Position numbers and translations under genes: made by a program. Below are positions 1-9,400 of a DNA stretch of 37,413 nucleotides, one piece after another. The notes beneath the pieces were generated by a model. It searched no databases, was not told the origin of the DNA, and saw only the letters and a list, made by a program, of their open reading frames with translations. The stretch is from Nitrosomonas sp. (GTDB lineage: Bacteria > Pseudomonadota > Gammaproteobacteria > Burkholderiales > Nitrosomonadaceae): NCBI GenBank assembly GCA_021774195.1, contig JAJFJJ010000109.1, positions 1-37,413 of the forward strand, given 5' to 3'. Each line of letters starts with the position of its first letter. Positions within the stretch are counted from its first letter, which is position 1.

Positions 1-120
1 CGCTTTAATTCAATGATTAAAGCTTCCCTTGAAATAAGTACCCACACCTATCGATTGTAATTTTTTAAAGATCAAAGTTGCTTCTTAAGCTGCTCGTTTA
101 TGTTGCGTCCCGCAGCGAAG
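1..120 (-). other. rRNA operon leader (5' part; 16S gene lies outside the window)
   Basis: Read on the minus strand, the sequence downstream of the promoter at 127-154 carries a boxA-like CTTTGATCTTTAAAAAATTA (about 54-73) followed by a GTGTGGG box (about 40-46). This is the order found in ribosomal RNA leaders, where boxA loads the Nus antitermination complex. Further downstream is a perfect 8-bp hairpin GCTTTAAT/ATTAAAGC (2-23). No 16S sequence is reached before the window edge, so the rRNA itself is inferred. The leader could in principle belong to another stable RNA, but the boxA plus GTGTGGG pair argues for rrn. Confidence 0.7.
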
Positions 121-126
121 AAACGA

Positions 127-154
127 ATTATACAGACTCTAACCAATGGGTCAA
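127..154 (-). promoter_or_regulatory. Strong sigma-70 promoter of an rRNA operon, with UP-like element
   Basis: On the minus strand TTGACC (149-154) is followed after 16 bp by a perfect TATAAT (127-132). Upstream of the -35 box, about 157-170, lies an A+T run (AATAATATT on the minus strand) in the position of an UP element. Near-consensus boxes, an UP-like tract and a boxA leader immediately downstream are the known hallmarks of rrn promoters. It fires leftward, away from prfB, so prfB transcription runs into it. Confidence 0.72.
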
Positions 155-312
155 GGAATATTATTTTCGACAACGATTATTCATTCCTCTCTTTGTCTAG
201 GTTTAGTTCCATACCTACTGAAAAACTCATTGGATACAACCATCCTCTAAAAAAACACTAATTTTCTCTGACTTCAAATCTTAATAAAGAAAATTATTTT
301 CCGACAAACTGA
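155..312. other. Gap between the prfB end and the rRNA promoter
   Basis: No convincing gene. On the minus strand an AT-rich imperfect inverted repeat (TTTTCT/AGAAAA, about 268-295) followed by a T run near 246-252 could weakly terminate prfB before the rRNA promoter, but the stem is short and the call is tentative. In many proteobacteria lysS follows prfB; here it does not. Confidence 0.35.
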
Positions 313-1417
313 TCAAACACGCTGCTTCAAGCTTGCCTCTATAAAACAGTTTATGTCCCCATCCAAAACAGCTTGTGTATTCCCTACTTCTATATTCGTT
401 CGCAGATCTTTTATTCTAGATTGGTCTAACACATAGGAGCGAATTTGATGCCCCCACCCGATATCTGTCTTAGATTCCTCAATCGCCTGCTTCTCTTCAT
501 TTCGTTTTCGTAACTCAGCCTCAAACAATTTAGATTTAAGCATAGTCATCGCATCGGCTTTATTCCGGTGTTGTGATCGGCCACTTTGACACTGCACAAC
601 TATCCCAGTTGGGTTATGAGTAATACGTATAGCCGAGTCTGTTTTATTAATATGCTGTCCTCCAGCCCCTGACGCTCTAAATGTATCAATTCTCAAATCC
701 GCCGGATTGATATCAACATCAATTGATTCATCTACTTCAGGGTATACAAATACACTTGCAAATGATGTATGCCGCCTATTTCCAGAATCAAACGGGGATT
801 TACGTACCAAGCGATGAACACCTGTTTCCGTTCGCAAACAACCATACGCATACTCACCAGACACTTTAAGACTAGCACTTTTAATGCCTGCAATATCTCC
901 CGGCGACTCCTCCATCACTTCAATCTTTAATCCCTGTCGCTCACAATACCGCAAATACATTCGCTCTAGCATTTCCGCCCAATCCTGCGCCTCTGTTCCC
1001 CCAGAGCCTGACTGGATATCTATAAAGCAATTGTTCGGATCCAATGGATCTGCAAACATTCTTCTGAATTCTAATTTAGACACCTCTTGTTCGATACACG
1101 CCACATCAGTCGCGATACTTTCCAACATCTCGTCATCGGCCTCATCTTTTGCGATCTCCAACAATTCACGCGCATCATTAACTTGTTGACTAGTTGATTC
1201 AAGCGTTAAAACTACATCTTCCAATAACTTCTTCTCTTTTCCGATTTCTTGCGCTCGCTTGCTATCATTCCAAACATCAGGATCTTCAAGCTGTCGTGAT
1301 AACTCAACCAGCTTCATTTGTTTCGCATCGAAGTCAAAGATACCTCCGCAACTCATTGACCCGATTTTCTTGATCCAAAAGCTGGTTAATCATTGTATTG
1401 ATTTGCTCTATATCCAT
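313..1417 (-). CDS. prfB: Peptide chain release factor 2, with programmed +1 frameshift
   Basis: RF2 recognises UGA and UAA stop codons and triggers peptide release on the ribosome. The protein is encoded in two frames: codons 1-27 at 1417-1337, then a +1 shift at CTT TGA C (CTT 1337-1339, TGA 1334-1336) into the long frame ending at 313, giving about 367 residues, the usual size. The stimulatory internal Shine-Dalgarno CGGAGG (1343-1348) lies 3 nt before the CTT codon, as in E. coli. The GGQ release loop reads [14 protein letters not shown] and the codon-recognition region follows the RF2 type. The start at 1417 is preferred over ATG 1420 and 1432 because AAAGGG lies 6 nt upstream. Divergent from ispD. 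Confidence 0.96.
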
Positions 1418-1571
1418 CATTTTCCCTTTCATTTAATTGTCAACTTAACATATTGTAATCCGAAACGCTTTAAACCTGCCTTCAACTTCTATATGCTAAC
1501 TATACAAGTTCTCCTTGTTAAACTTCATCGTTTGATTTATTACCGCAATAATCATTTATACCATTACTAAT

Positions 1572-2270
1572 ATGTCCAAGTTTTTTGCACTAATCCCAGC
1601 AGCAGGTTCCGGTTCACGCATGGGCAACCAGCTGCCTAAACAATATCTATCACTTGCCGATAGACCCATGATCTACCATGCACTTAAAACATTAAGCCAA
1701 TCACCCAAAATTACCCGCGTATTTATTATTCTCTCTCCTGATGACATAGACTGGAATAATTATGATTGGTCAGCATTTTCAGAAAAACTTTCTATTATAA
1801 AATGCGGCGGCGCGACCCGCGCAGAAAGCGTGCTCAATGGACTCAGCGCCGCAAAAGAGGAGTCTATGGTTGATGCTAATGATTGGATCTTGGTTCATGA
1901 CGCAGCCCGCCCTTGCTTATCATCGACTCAACTCTCTAAACTGATTGATAGCGTCGCTAATGATAAAGTTGGCGGTCTATTGGCCACTCCTGTTGCAGAT
2001 ACCTTAAAACGTGGTGACGACAAATCACGCATAACAAAAACAGAGCCTAGAGAAAATTTATGGCAGGCACAAACGCCACAGATGTTTCGTTATGGCCTAC
2101 TGACCGAAGCATTGGCAAACACTACTGAAATCACTGACGATGCCAGCGCCGTTGAAGCATTAGGACTGCAACCAAAATTAATACAAAGCGACGCCACTAA
2201 TTTTAAAGTCACTTACCCCCAGGACCTGGCTTTGGCCGAATTAATACTAAAACAAAGGAATGCACAATGA
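1572..2270 (+). CDS. ispD: 2-C-methyl-D-erythritol 4-phosphate cytidylyltransferase
   Basis: Third enzyme of the MEP isoprenoid pathway: it joins CTP and methylerythritol phosphate to give CDP-ME in the cytoplasm. The 232-residue protein opens with the nucleotide-binding loop [10 protein letters not shown] (about 9-18) and PKQY, and contains VHDAARP (about 108-114), all diagnostic of IspD. No clear Shine-Dalgarno precedes the ATG, but the N-terminus matches the family exactly. Its stop overlaps the ispF start (ATGA, 2267-2270), so the two consecutive-pathway enzymes are translationally coupled. First gene of a rightward operon reaching udg. Confidence 0.95.
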   Translation: MSKFFALIPAAGSGSRMGNQLPKQYLSLADRPMIYHALKTLSQSPKITRVFIILSPDDIDWNNYDWSAFSEKLSIIKCGGATRAESVLNGLSAAKEESMVDANDWILVHDAARPCLSSTQLSKLIDSVANDKVGGLLATPVADTLKRGDDKSRITKTEPRENLWQAQTPQMFRYGLLTEALANTTEITDDASAVEALGLQPKLIQSDATNFKVTYPQDLALAELILKQRNAQ

Positions 2271-2749
2271 GCACAATAAGAATTGGTCAAGGTTTTGATG
2301 TCCATCAGTTGGTCGAGGGCCGCAAACTCATCATCGGCGGCGTAACCATTCCTTATGAAAAAGGTTTGCTTGGCCACTCTGATGCAGATGTTTTATTACA
2401 TGCCATATGTGACGCACTAATAGGTGCGGCCGCATTAGGCGATATTGGCAAACATTTCTCCGACAGCGACCCACGCTACAAAAGCATCGATAGTCGGGTG
2501 TTATTACGCAATGTTTATGAGCTATTAACTAAAGATGGCTATAAAATAGTTAATATTGATTCGACCATTATCACCCAGGCACCTAAAATGGCTCCACATA
2601 TTCCAGCCATGATTAACAATATTGCAGCAGACCTTAACACGCACTTAAAAAACATTAACATCAAAGCCAAGACAGCAGAACACCTCGGCGCTATTGGCCG
2701 ACAGGAAGGCATTATGGCTGAGGCCGTCTGTCTAATCGACCGCACATAA
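2267..2749 (+). CDS. ispF: 2-C-methyl-D-erythritol 2,4-cyclodiphosphate synthase
   Basis: Cyclises CDP-ME 2-phosphate to MEcPP with loss of CMP, in the MEP pathway. At 160 residues it has the family length. The zinc ligands are visible in FDVHQ (Asp and His near residues 9-12) and GHSDADV (His near 43), and the C-terminus has the expected [13 protein letters not shown] stretch. It overlaps ispD by 4 bp and is followed 14 bp later by thpR. The overlap with ispD supports this ATG as the start. Confidence 0.96.
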   Translation: MSTIRIGQGFDVHQLVEGRKLIIGGVTIPYEKGLLGHSDADVLLHAICDALIGAAALGDIGKHFSDSDPRYKSIDSRVLLRNVYELLTKDGYKIVNIDSTIITQAPKMAPHIPAMINNIAADLNTHLKNINIKAKTAEHLGAIGRQEGIMAEAVCLIDRT

Positions 2750-2763
2750 AAATCAAACGCAAC

Positions 2764-3324
2764 GTGACCACAAAAAAACCGACACACAAAAAAGAAAATA
2801 CCATCCGTGTTTTCTTTGCACTCTGGCCCAACCCCACCGTCCAAAAACAACTCGGCCATGTTGCACGTGGCCTCAAACCAATGTGTGGAGGACGTGCCGT
2901 TCAAACACAAAATATCCATTTGACACTTGCTTTCCTTGGTAACATCGATATCAATCGTTTGCCCGAACTTCAATTAGCCGCCAGTCGTATATCCGTCCAG
3001 TCTTTTAATTTCTTGATTCAGGAAATTGATTATTGGAAACGTAACAAAATTATTTATGCCAGAGCCAAGCGGTTCCCCCCAGAACTATATCTCTTGGCAG
3101 AATCATTATCAGACACACTAACAGCGGCTAGTTTCAAATTTGACCAACATACTTTCAAGCCGCATATTACACTCTTACGCCAAGCCAAAAATGTAACTGA
3201 AAATAATATATCCGAGCCCATTCAATGGCACGCCAAGGAATGGTGTTTATTGCAATCAAAACTAACGCCAAAAGGCGCCAATTACATTCCACTCGGCTGC
3301 TGGCCACTCACACCATCAAACTAA
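2764..3324 (+). CDS. thpR: RNA 2',3'-cyclic phosphodiesterase (2'-5' RNA ligase family)
   Basis: Member of the 2H phosphoesterase family, which opens 2',3'-cyclic phosphates on RNA ends and reversibly makes 2'-5' RNA links in vitro. Both catalytic HxTx motifs are present: HLTL (52-55) and HITL (134-137) in a 186-residue protein. The start is GTG at 2764 with no recognisable Shine-Dalgarno; no ATG lies nearby in frame, and the family start FFALWP follows about 15 residues later after a lysine-rich extension. It lies 14 bp after ispF and 12 bp before tsaB, so it is probably translated from the operon transcript. Cellular substrate unknown. Confidence 0.88.
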   Translation: MTTKKPTHKKENTIRVFFALWPNPTVQKQLGHVARGLKPMCGGRAVQTQNIHLTLAFLGNIDINRLPELQLAASRISVQSFNFLIQEIDYWKRNKIIYARAKRFPPELYLLAESLSDTLTAASFKFDQHTFKPHITLLRQAKNVTENNISEPIQWHAKEWCLLQSKLTPKGANYIPLGCWPLTPSN

Positions 3325-3336
3325 ACAACAATAACT

Positions 3337-4008
3337 TTGAAACTACTTGCCCTTGAAACTTCTACTGAATATTGCTCTGTCACATTGCATATTGACGGGG
3401 AGTCAATTAGTAAAGAAATACGTGCTGAGCGTCGTCATTCAGCACTAATCTTACCGATGACTGAAGAAGTCCTCTCCGAGGCCGAACTATCACTTACTCA
3501 AATTGATGGCATTGCCTTTGGTGCCGGGCCCGGTTCATTTACTGGCCTGCGTATTGCTTGCGGTGTTGCACAAGGGTTAGCATTTGCCGTCGACCTTCCA
3601 GTTGTCGGCATCAACACATTGGAAGCCATCGCACAACAATGCAACCAACAAAAAATTATTGTGGCACTCGATGCCCGTATGGGGGAAATTTATCATGCAG
3701 CCTTCCAACAATGTGGAAAGGCGTGGGAACCGATCTGCACAACCACACTATGCCAACCGCATCAAGCACCACCCGTTCCCGGTACACATTGGATTGGCTG
3801 TGGCAGCGGTTTTGATGTATATGACAAAGCACTGTCCAAGCTTTACAATGCGCATATTGATTCTATTGCATATGGGCTTTATCCGCATGCCCGGGAAATC
3901 GCGCAACTGTCTATCCCACGATTTACTGATGGATCAAATACCGACCCATCCAACGCGACGCCTCTGTATATACGCAACAAAGTCGCATTGAAGGAAAATG
4001 AGCGATGA
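3337..4008 (+). CDS. tsaB: tRNA threonylcarbamoyladenosine biosynthesis protein TsaB
   Basis: Partner of TsaD and TsaE in making the t6A modification at position 37 of ANN-reading tRNAs. The 223-residue protein shows the ASKHA-fold N-terminus LALETSTEYCSVTL and the family signature GPGSFTGLRI (about 68-77). The start is TTG at 3337: the family N-terminus begins right there and no ATG is available. Its last codons overlap the rimI start (ATGA, 4005-4008), the usual tsaB-rimI pairing. Tandem smaller frames inside it are shadows. Confidence 0.93.
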   Translation: MKLLALETSTEYCSVTLHIDGESISKEIRAERRHSALILPMTEEVLSEAELSLTQIDGIAFGAGPGSFTGLRIACGVAQGLAFAVDLPVVGINTLEAIAQQCNQQKIIVALDARMGEIYHAAFQQCGKAWEPICTTTLCQPHQAPPVPGTHWIGCGSGFDVYDKALSKLYNAHIDSIAYGLYPHAREIAQLSIPRFTDGSNTDPSNATPLYIRNKVALKENER

Positions 4009-4466
4009 ATCGTTTATTACAAACAACACCAATAATCAGGAAAATGACCCCATCGGATGTGGAAGAAGTTATTCTTATTGAACGAGAGATCTTCCTTTTT
4101 CCATGGTCGCCAGTGAATTTCCTAGACTCTATTAATGCAGGCTATCACTGCAAAGTTTTAGAACAAGATCACCCTCCTTTTGGTTATGGTGTCATGACGA
4201 TCGGTGTTGACGAAGCGCACATCCTAACCATCGGTATAGCGGCTAACTGGCAAAAAAAGGGCTGGGGGAAAAAGCTATTGCACTATTTCATTCAATTAGC
4301 CAAAGATGAAAAAGCAACCTCCATGATTCTAGACGTTCGAGAATCCAACCATGGTGCTGCTAATCTTTACCGACAAATTGGCTTTGAACAAATCGCCATT
4401 CGAAAAGGCTATTATCCAGCGATGTGCGGACGAGAAGACGCAATTGTCATGCGCATGATGCTATGA
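4005..4466 (+). CDS. rimI: Ribosomal protein S18-alanine N-acetyltransferase (GNAT)
   Basis: GNAT-fold enzyme that acetylates the N-terminal alanine of ribosomal protein S18 using acetyl-CoA. The 153-residue protein has the acetyl-CoA pyrophosphate loop as QKKGWGKKLL (from residue 83) and the C-terminal LDVRESNHGAANLYRQIGF block typical of RimI. Position after tsaB with a 4-bp overlap is the standard context and supports the name. Its own stop codon overlaps the start of udg (4463-4466), so three genes here are chained by ATGA junctions. Confidence 0.92.
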   Translation: MNRLLQTTPIIRKMTPSDVEEVILIEREIFLFPWSPVNFLDSINAGYHCKVLEQDHPPFGYGVMTIGVDEAHILTIGIAANWQKKGWGKKLLHYFIQLAKDEKATSMILDVRESNHGAANLYRQIGFEQIAIRKGYYPAMCGREDAIVMRMML

Positions 4467-5146
4467 ACCCCCGTCGCAAGATTATTTTGAAAGAACTGGG
4501 ATTAACACCGTTGTGGCGAACAAGGACCAAACCAGCAACACAAAAAGCAGACATAGCAACGTCTGAAACCGGAATTGCCACAGAAATTCAGCAGATGAAC
4601 TGGCAACAACTGAAAGCTGAAGTAAAAAACTGCCAAGCCTGCCCCTTAAGCCAAACACGCACCCAAACAGTTTTTGGTGTGGGTGATAAAAATGCGGACT
4701 GGCTCTTTATCGGTGAAGGACCGGGTGCGCGAGAAGATGCGACCGGAGAACCTTTTGTTGGCCAGGCCGGAAAATTACTTGATAATATGTTAGCTGCTAT
4801 CGGTTTACAACGTAACCAGCATGTTTATATCGCGAATATTATTAAATGCCGTCCACCGAACAACAGAAACCCCAGCAGCGAAGAGGCACATCAATGCGAA
4901 CCTTATCTGGCTAGACAAATTACGTTAATTAAACCTAAATTAATTATCGCTCTTGGGAAAGTAGCCACACAAAACCTGCTTAATTGCGATGACAGTATTT
5001 CCAGTCTACGCGGCACCCTACATGATTATTCAGGCATCCCCCTAATCGTCACATACCATCCTGCTTATCTTTTACGCTCACTCACTGATAAATCCAAGGC
5101 ATGGGATGATTTATGTTTTGCAAAAAAAACCATGCAATCATACTGA
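4463..5146 (+). CDS. Family 4 uracil-DNA glycosylase, iron-sulfur type
   Basis: Removes uracil from DNA, starting base excision repair of deaminated cytosine. The start is placed at ATG 4463, which overlaps the rimI stop as ATGA and gives 227 residues; an upstream in-frame ATG at 4424 would only read through the end of rimI. Four cysteines in family positions (C57, C60, C129, C145) should hold a 4Fe-4S cluster. Motif GEGPGAREDATGEPFVGQAG (85-104) forms the uracil pocket and HPAYLLR (199-205) is the DNA-intercalating motif. The 50-residue N-terminal stretch before C57 is poorly conserved in the family. Last gene of the ispD operon. Confidence 0.92.
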   Translation: MNPRRKIILKELGLTPLWRTRTKPATQKADIATSETGIATEIQQMNWQQLKAEVKNCQACPLSQTRTQTVFGVGDKNADWLFIGEGPGAREDATGEPFVGQAGKLLDNMLAAIGLQRNQHVYIANIIKCRPPNNRNPSSEEAHQCEPYLARQITLIKPKLIIALGKVATQNLLNCDDSISSLRGTLHDYSGIPLIVTYHPAYLLRSLTDKSKAWDDLCFAKKTMQSY

Positions 5147-5255
5147 TATTAAAACCGATTCATCTAACTGAATACGTCTGTATTTCACAACAAATACAAT
5201 GCGCCAGCATATCAGCAGTAGTTACTTATTTTGCCAGCCATCGTGTTTTTCATAC

Positions 5256-5284
5256 TTGAATGGCGCCAGTTATCCCTTTATTAT
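5256..5284 (+). promoter_or_regulatory. Candidate promoter of the oxidase/kinase cassette
   Basis: TTGAAT (5256-5261) and TATTAT (5279-5284) are separated by exactly 17 bp, lying about 60 bp before the oxidase start at 5343. Both boxes are close to the sigma-70 consensus. No CueR-type long-spacer dyad or obvious metal-regulator operator is visible around it. This suggests the cassette has its own promoter rather than depending on the udg transcript. Confidence 0.5.
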
Positions 5285-5342
5285 CGAGAGCATTTTTAAT
5301 CAACTGTCTATACAAAATGCATTTACTAGAAGAGATATTGTA

Positions 5343-6413
5343 ATGTTTCAGAAAAAATTTAATTGGGCCTGTATGTTTATCGTACTGAATCTAGTAAGCA
5401 GCTCTGTTTTGGCGGCCGAGCGCGTATACTGGATAGCAGCAGATGAGGTAAATTGGGATTACGCACCTTCATTCCCTATTAATCGTATGTCAGGAAAAGA
5501 ATTCACGACCGAGCAACGCGTATTTGTTGAAGATGGCATTGGGCGGCGCTATTTGAAGTCGGTTTACAGAGAATATACAGCGGAATTTGAGACATTAAAA
5601 CAACGCGGTTCACAAGAACAGCACCTCGGTATTCTTGGTCCGATTATTCGGGCTGAGGTGGGTGACAAAATCGTGCTTCATTTTCGAAACAACACCCGCT
5701 TTGCGGCCAGCATCCACCCACACGGCGTTCTCTATACCAAAGCGCATGAAGGAACGTCTTATAACGATGGTGACGATCAAAAAGCTGATGGAATTGTTCC
5801 ACCTGGCGGTGAGTATACCTATCAATGGTATGTGCCGCACCGTGCAGGACCCGCTGAAAACGACCCAAGCTCGATTGTGTGGATTTACCATGGCCATGTT
5901 GATGAACCTGCAGATACTAATTCTGGGTTAATTGGCCCGATTATAATTACCCGGTCTGGTGTAGCAAACAAGGACGGTTCGCCCCAAAACGTTGATCGTG
6001 AATTTATTTCAATGTTTAATGTCTTCGATGAAAATATCAGCCACTATTTGGATGCCAATCTATCTCGCTGTCCTGAGACATGCGATCCTGATGATGAGGA
6101 TTTTCAAGAAAGTAATATGATGCACGGTATGAATGGCCTGGTCTATGGCAATAATCAAGGCTATGTCATGCAGAAGGGAGAACGGGTGCGTTGGCATATT
6201 ATTGGCATGGGTTCCGAAGTTGATCTCCATACACCCCATTGGCACGGTGCCACTTTACTGCACAATGGCAATCGTCTGGATGTGACAGAGGTACTTCCCG
6301 CAGCCACGAAAACGTTGGACATGCGTCCAGATGTTGATGGTGTCTGGATGTATCACTGCCATGTCAATGATCATATTACTGCCGGCATGATGTCAACTTT
6401 TACCGTTAAGTAG
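5343..6413 (+). CDS. Secreted two-domain multicopper oxidase, ceruloplasmin-like
   Basis: Predicted periplasmic copper oxidase of 356 residues; such enzymes oxidise Fe(II), Cu(I) or organic substrates with O2, and the substrate here is unknown. A signal peptide ends near SSVLAA (about 20-25). Domain 1 (about 26-205) has HPHG (H125, H127) and YHGHVD (H183, H185) but Gly where a type 1 Cys would be, so no type 1 copper. Domain 2 (about 215-356) has HTPHWHG (H296, H299, H301) and YHCHVNDHITAGM (H338, C339, H340, H344, M349): one type 1 site plus the rest of the trinuclear cluster. All expected ligands are present. The wording of both domains (GPIIRAEVGDK, DEDFQESN, CHVNDHITAGM) is that of ceruloplasmin/hephaestin. 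The start at 5343 is chosen for its AGAAGAGA site and signal peptide; an in-frame ATG at 5199 adds a non-signal-like extension. Followed after 24 bp by a sensor kinase. Confidence 0.88.
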   Translation: MFQKKFNWACMFIVLNLVSSSVLAAERVYWIAADEVNWDYAPSFPINRMSGKEFTTEQRVFVEDGIGRRYLKSVYREYTAEFETLKQRGSQEQHLGILGPIIRAEVGDKIVLHFRNNTRFAASIHPHGVLYTKAHEGTSYNDGDDQKADGIVPPGGEYTYQWYVPHRAGPAENDPSSIVWIYHGHVDEPADTNSGLIGPIIITRSGVANKDGSPQNVDREFISMFNVFDENISHYLDANLSRCPETCDPDDEDFQESNMMHGMNGLVYGNNQGYVMQKGERVRWHIIGMGSEVDLHTPHWHGATLLHNGNRLDVTEVLPAATKTLDMRPDVDGVWMYHCHVNDHITAGMMSTFTVK

Positions 6414-6437
6414 ACTTTTATCGCTGATGGATAGGTC

Positions 6438-9400
6438 ATGAAAATTCAGAATAAAGCCTCTCTAATCATGGCCGCCTTCGGGGTTGTTATCGTGGTTCTC
6501 TTGTCCGTTGGTTATGACGCACTTTCCAGACAAACAATCCTGAATAAGGAATTACACAACCTGAAAAACGTCACTGATGAAATGGCGCTGCATTTCGATT
6601 CGCACCTTAAAGGGCTTGTGTCCGCTAGCGTCACATTATCTTCCGCCCCGGTTATCAGCAGTGCCTTGCAGAAGCGGAATCAAGAGCTGGCAGCATTGCC
6701 TGATGAGGAAAGGAATGCGGTAATTAATAACCGTGATCAACAGTGGAGAAAGACCAGGGACACCAATGATCCTTTTATCCAAGCCTACATGACTAAACCC
6801 GTGGCGAAGTTTTTGAAGGCGCAACAAAAACTCTTTCCTCAAAGGTACGGTGAAATTTTTCTTACCAATCGTTTTGGCGAGATGATTGCCACCACGGGCA
6901 AGCTGACAACCCTCGCACATTCGCATAAATACTGGTGGCAAGCATCTTATGATGACGGTCGCGGCAGGGTATTTCTGGATGACCGTGGTTTTGACACGAG
7001 TGTAGAAGGCTATGTGCTTGGTGTGGTTGTACCCATCAAGGATGACAACGAAATCATCGGAATTTTAAAGGCTAATGTAAACATTATCGGGCCTTTAAGC
7101 GACGTTGTTAACGAATTTGCCTTGCGTCATACGGGCAAGTTGCAGGTTGTCCGCACGGGTGGACTGGTTATCTCAGAGCAAGATGTCACCCCTCTTTCAA
7201 AGCAGATAGACGATGTCTTTGTTAAGTTGCTGAAGGGAAAAAAGGATGGTGCGTTGACTGTTGATACCCATAAAGAAACCCTGCTTGTCGCATTTTCCTC
7301 TATCGTAATGTCCATGGGGTCAGAAGCGGTCGGTTTTGGCGGAAAAGGCGAATCGATTGATCACATTAAAGGCAACAAGGGTGAGGGTTGGCATATTATT
7401 ATCTCCCGCGACAAGCAGTCAGTGCTTGAGGCCAGCCGTAATGTCACGTTAATTATTATTGTCGTCGGCGTCATTTTTACACTGCTATCCACTGTAATTG
7501 CCTTGCTATTAGCCAGGCGAATAGCCGGCCCGATTGTCGAACTTGCGGATTCGGCCGAGGCGATCGGCATGGGAAATCTTGATGTACGGAATGTTGTCCA
7601 TTCAGATGATGAGATAGGATTGCTGGCAAAGTCACTAAATACAACGGTGGAAAATCTCCAGAAAACCCTGGTATCCAGGGATAAACTGTCCACAGAGATA
7701 GAACAACGTAAGAAGGTGGAGAAGCTGCTGAGTCAGTTTAAAACCACCTTGGATCAAACGCAAGACTGTATCTTCATCTTCAATCCCGAGACGCTGCGTT
7801 TTTCATACGTCAATCAGGGGGCGGTTAATCAGGTTGGCTATAACACTGACGAACTGAAAAAGATGACGCCGCTCGATATCAAGCCCGAATTTGATGAGCC
7901 AAGTTTCAGGGCAATGGCAGAAAGTATTGTCCATAGTGACAGCAAACAGAGCGTATTTGAGACCGTACATCAGCACAAAAACGGCAGCCTCATTCCTGTT
8001 GAAGTATCAATGCAATATATCGCGTTAGAAAAAGAGAATCGTTTCATTACCGTTGTGCGCGATATCACTGAGCGAAAAGAAGCGGCAGAAAAATTACGGA
8101 AGTTAAACCAGGAATTGGAAGAACGGGTCAAGCAGCGTACTACCGAATTAACGATTGCAAAGGAGACTGCAGAGATAGCCAACCGAGCCAAGGGAATATT
8201 TATTGCCAATATGAGCCATCAGTTTCGCACCCCGCTCAATGCCGTGCTCGGTTTTTCTCAGTTGATGATGGATGATGAGGCGATATCAGATAAACACCGT
8301 GAATATCTCAGGAATATTAACCGTAGCGGACATCTTCAACTAACACTGGTTAATGATGTATTAGCCATGTCGAGTCTTGAGGATAGGCAGACAACCGTGA
8401 AGCCACAGGTTATGGACTTCACCAAACTATTAGATGACATCAGCAACAAAGCCACCTTGGATGCAAAGGAGAAAGGAATTGGCTTTACAGCTGAATATGG
8501 TCCTGACATTCCACAGTATATTTCCTGCGACCATGAGAAGCTGCAACAGATTGTGGGCCACGTTACCGACAATGCAATCAAGTATACCGAATCGGGCGGG
8601 GTAAGCCTGAAGGTTAAAAGCGAACGAATGGATAATAGCGATACCGTTCAACTGGTCATTGACATAGCGGATACCGGTATCGGTATCCCGCAAGAAGACC
8701 AAAAGCGAATTTTTCTACCATTTGTTCAGTTGGAAGAGCAGAGCGATAAAACCGGCACCGGGCTGGGGCTCACTCTAGCGCAGCGTTATTTGAAGTTAAT
8801 GAGCGGGATGATTGATGTTAATAGTGAAGCAGACCGGGGAACGGTATTCCAAATCACCCTTCCCGTTACACTGGCAACAGCGGTCGAGCTGGAGCCCTCT
8901 AAGCTACGCAAGCCTGATATTATTAGCATTGTACCGAATGGCAAAGAATATCGGGTGCTGGTCGTGGATAATGATAAAATTAACAGGGTTCTGCTGACAA
9001 AGATACTGGAATCAGTCGACTTTCCGGTACGTGCAGCATCTAATGGGAAACAGGCGATAGAGATCTTCAAAGCGTGGCAACCCCACCTTATCTGGATGGA
9101 CATGCACATGCCGGAAATGGACGGTTCTGAAGCCACAGCAAAAATCCGCCAACTGCCCGGTGGTGACACGGTAAAAATCGTTGCTATCACTACAGGTGTG
9201 TTTAAGGCGCAGGAGAAGCATATACTCGAAACCGGCTGCAACGCAGTGGTGCATAAACCATTTGACCCTGATGGCATCTTCGATACCATGGCAAAACAAT
9301 TGGAAGTACGCTACCTTTACCAGGAAACGGCAAGGCCGGAGGAGGAAGTAATAACACTTACAGCTGAGATGCTGGCAGAATTACCAACTGATTTGAAAGA

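Noticed and set aside
2539..2973. Antisense ORF across ispF and thpR
   Set aside because: Both genes underneath are clear family members; the antisense frame has no recognisable domain.
5199..5342. Upstream ATG start for the multicopper oxidase
   Set aside because: The 48 extra residues would bury the clear signal peptide; the ATG at 5343 has a ribosome binding site and lies downstream of the candidate promoter.
8786..9289. Long antisense ORF (167 residues) within the kinase gene
   Set aside because: It lies opposite a well-conserved receiver and ATPase domain, has low-complexity Ser-rich content and no ribosome binding site.
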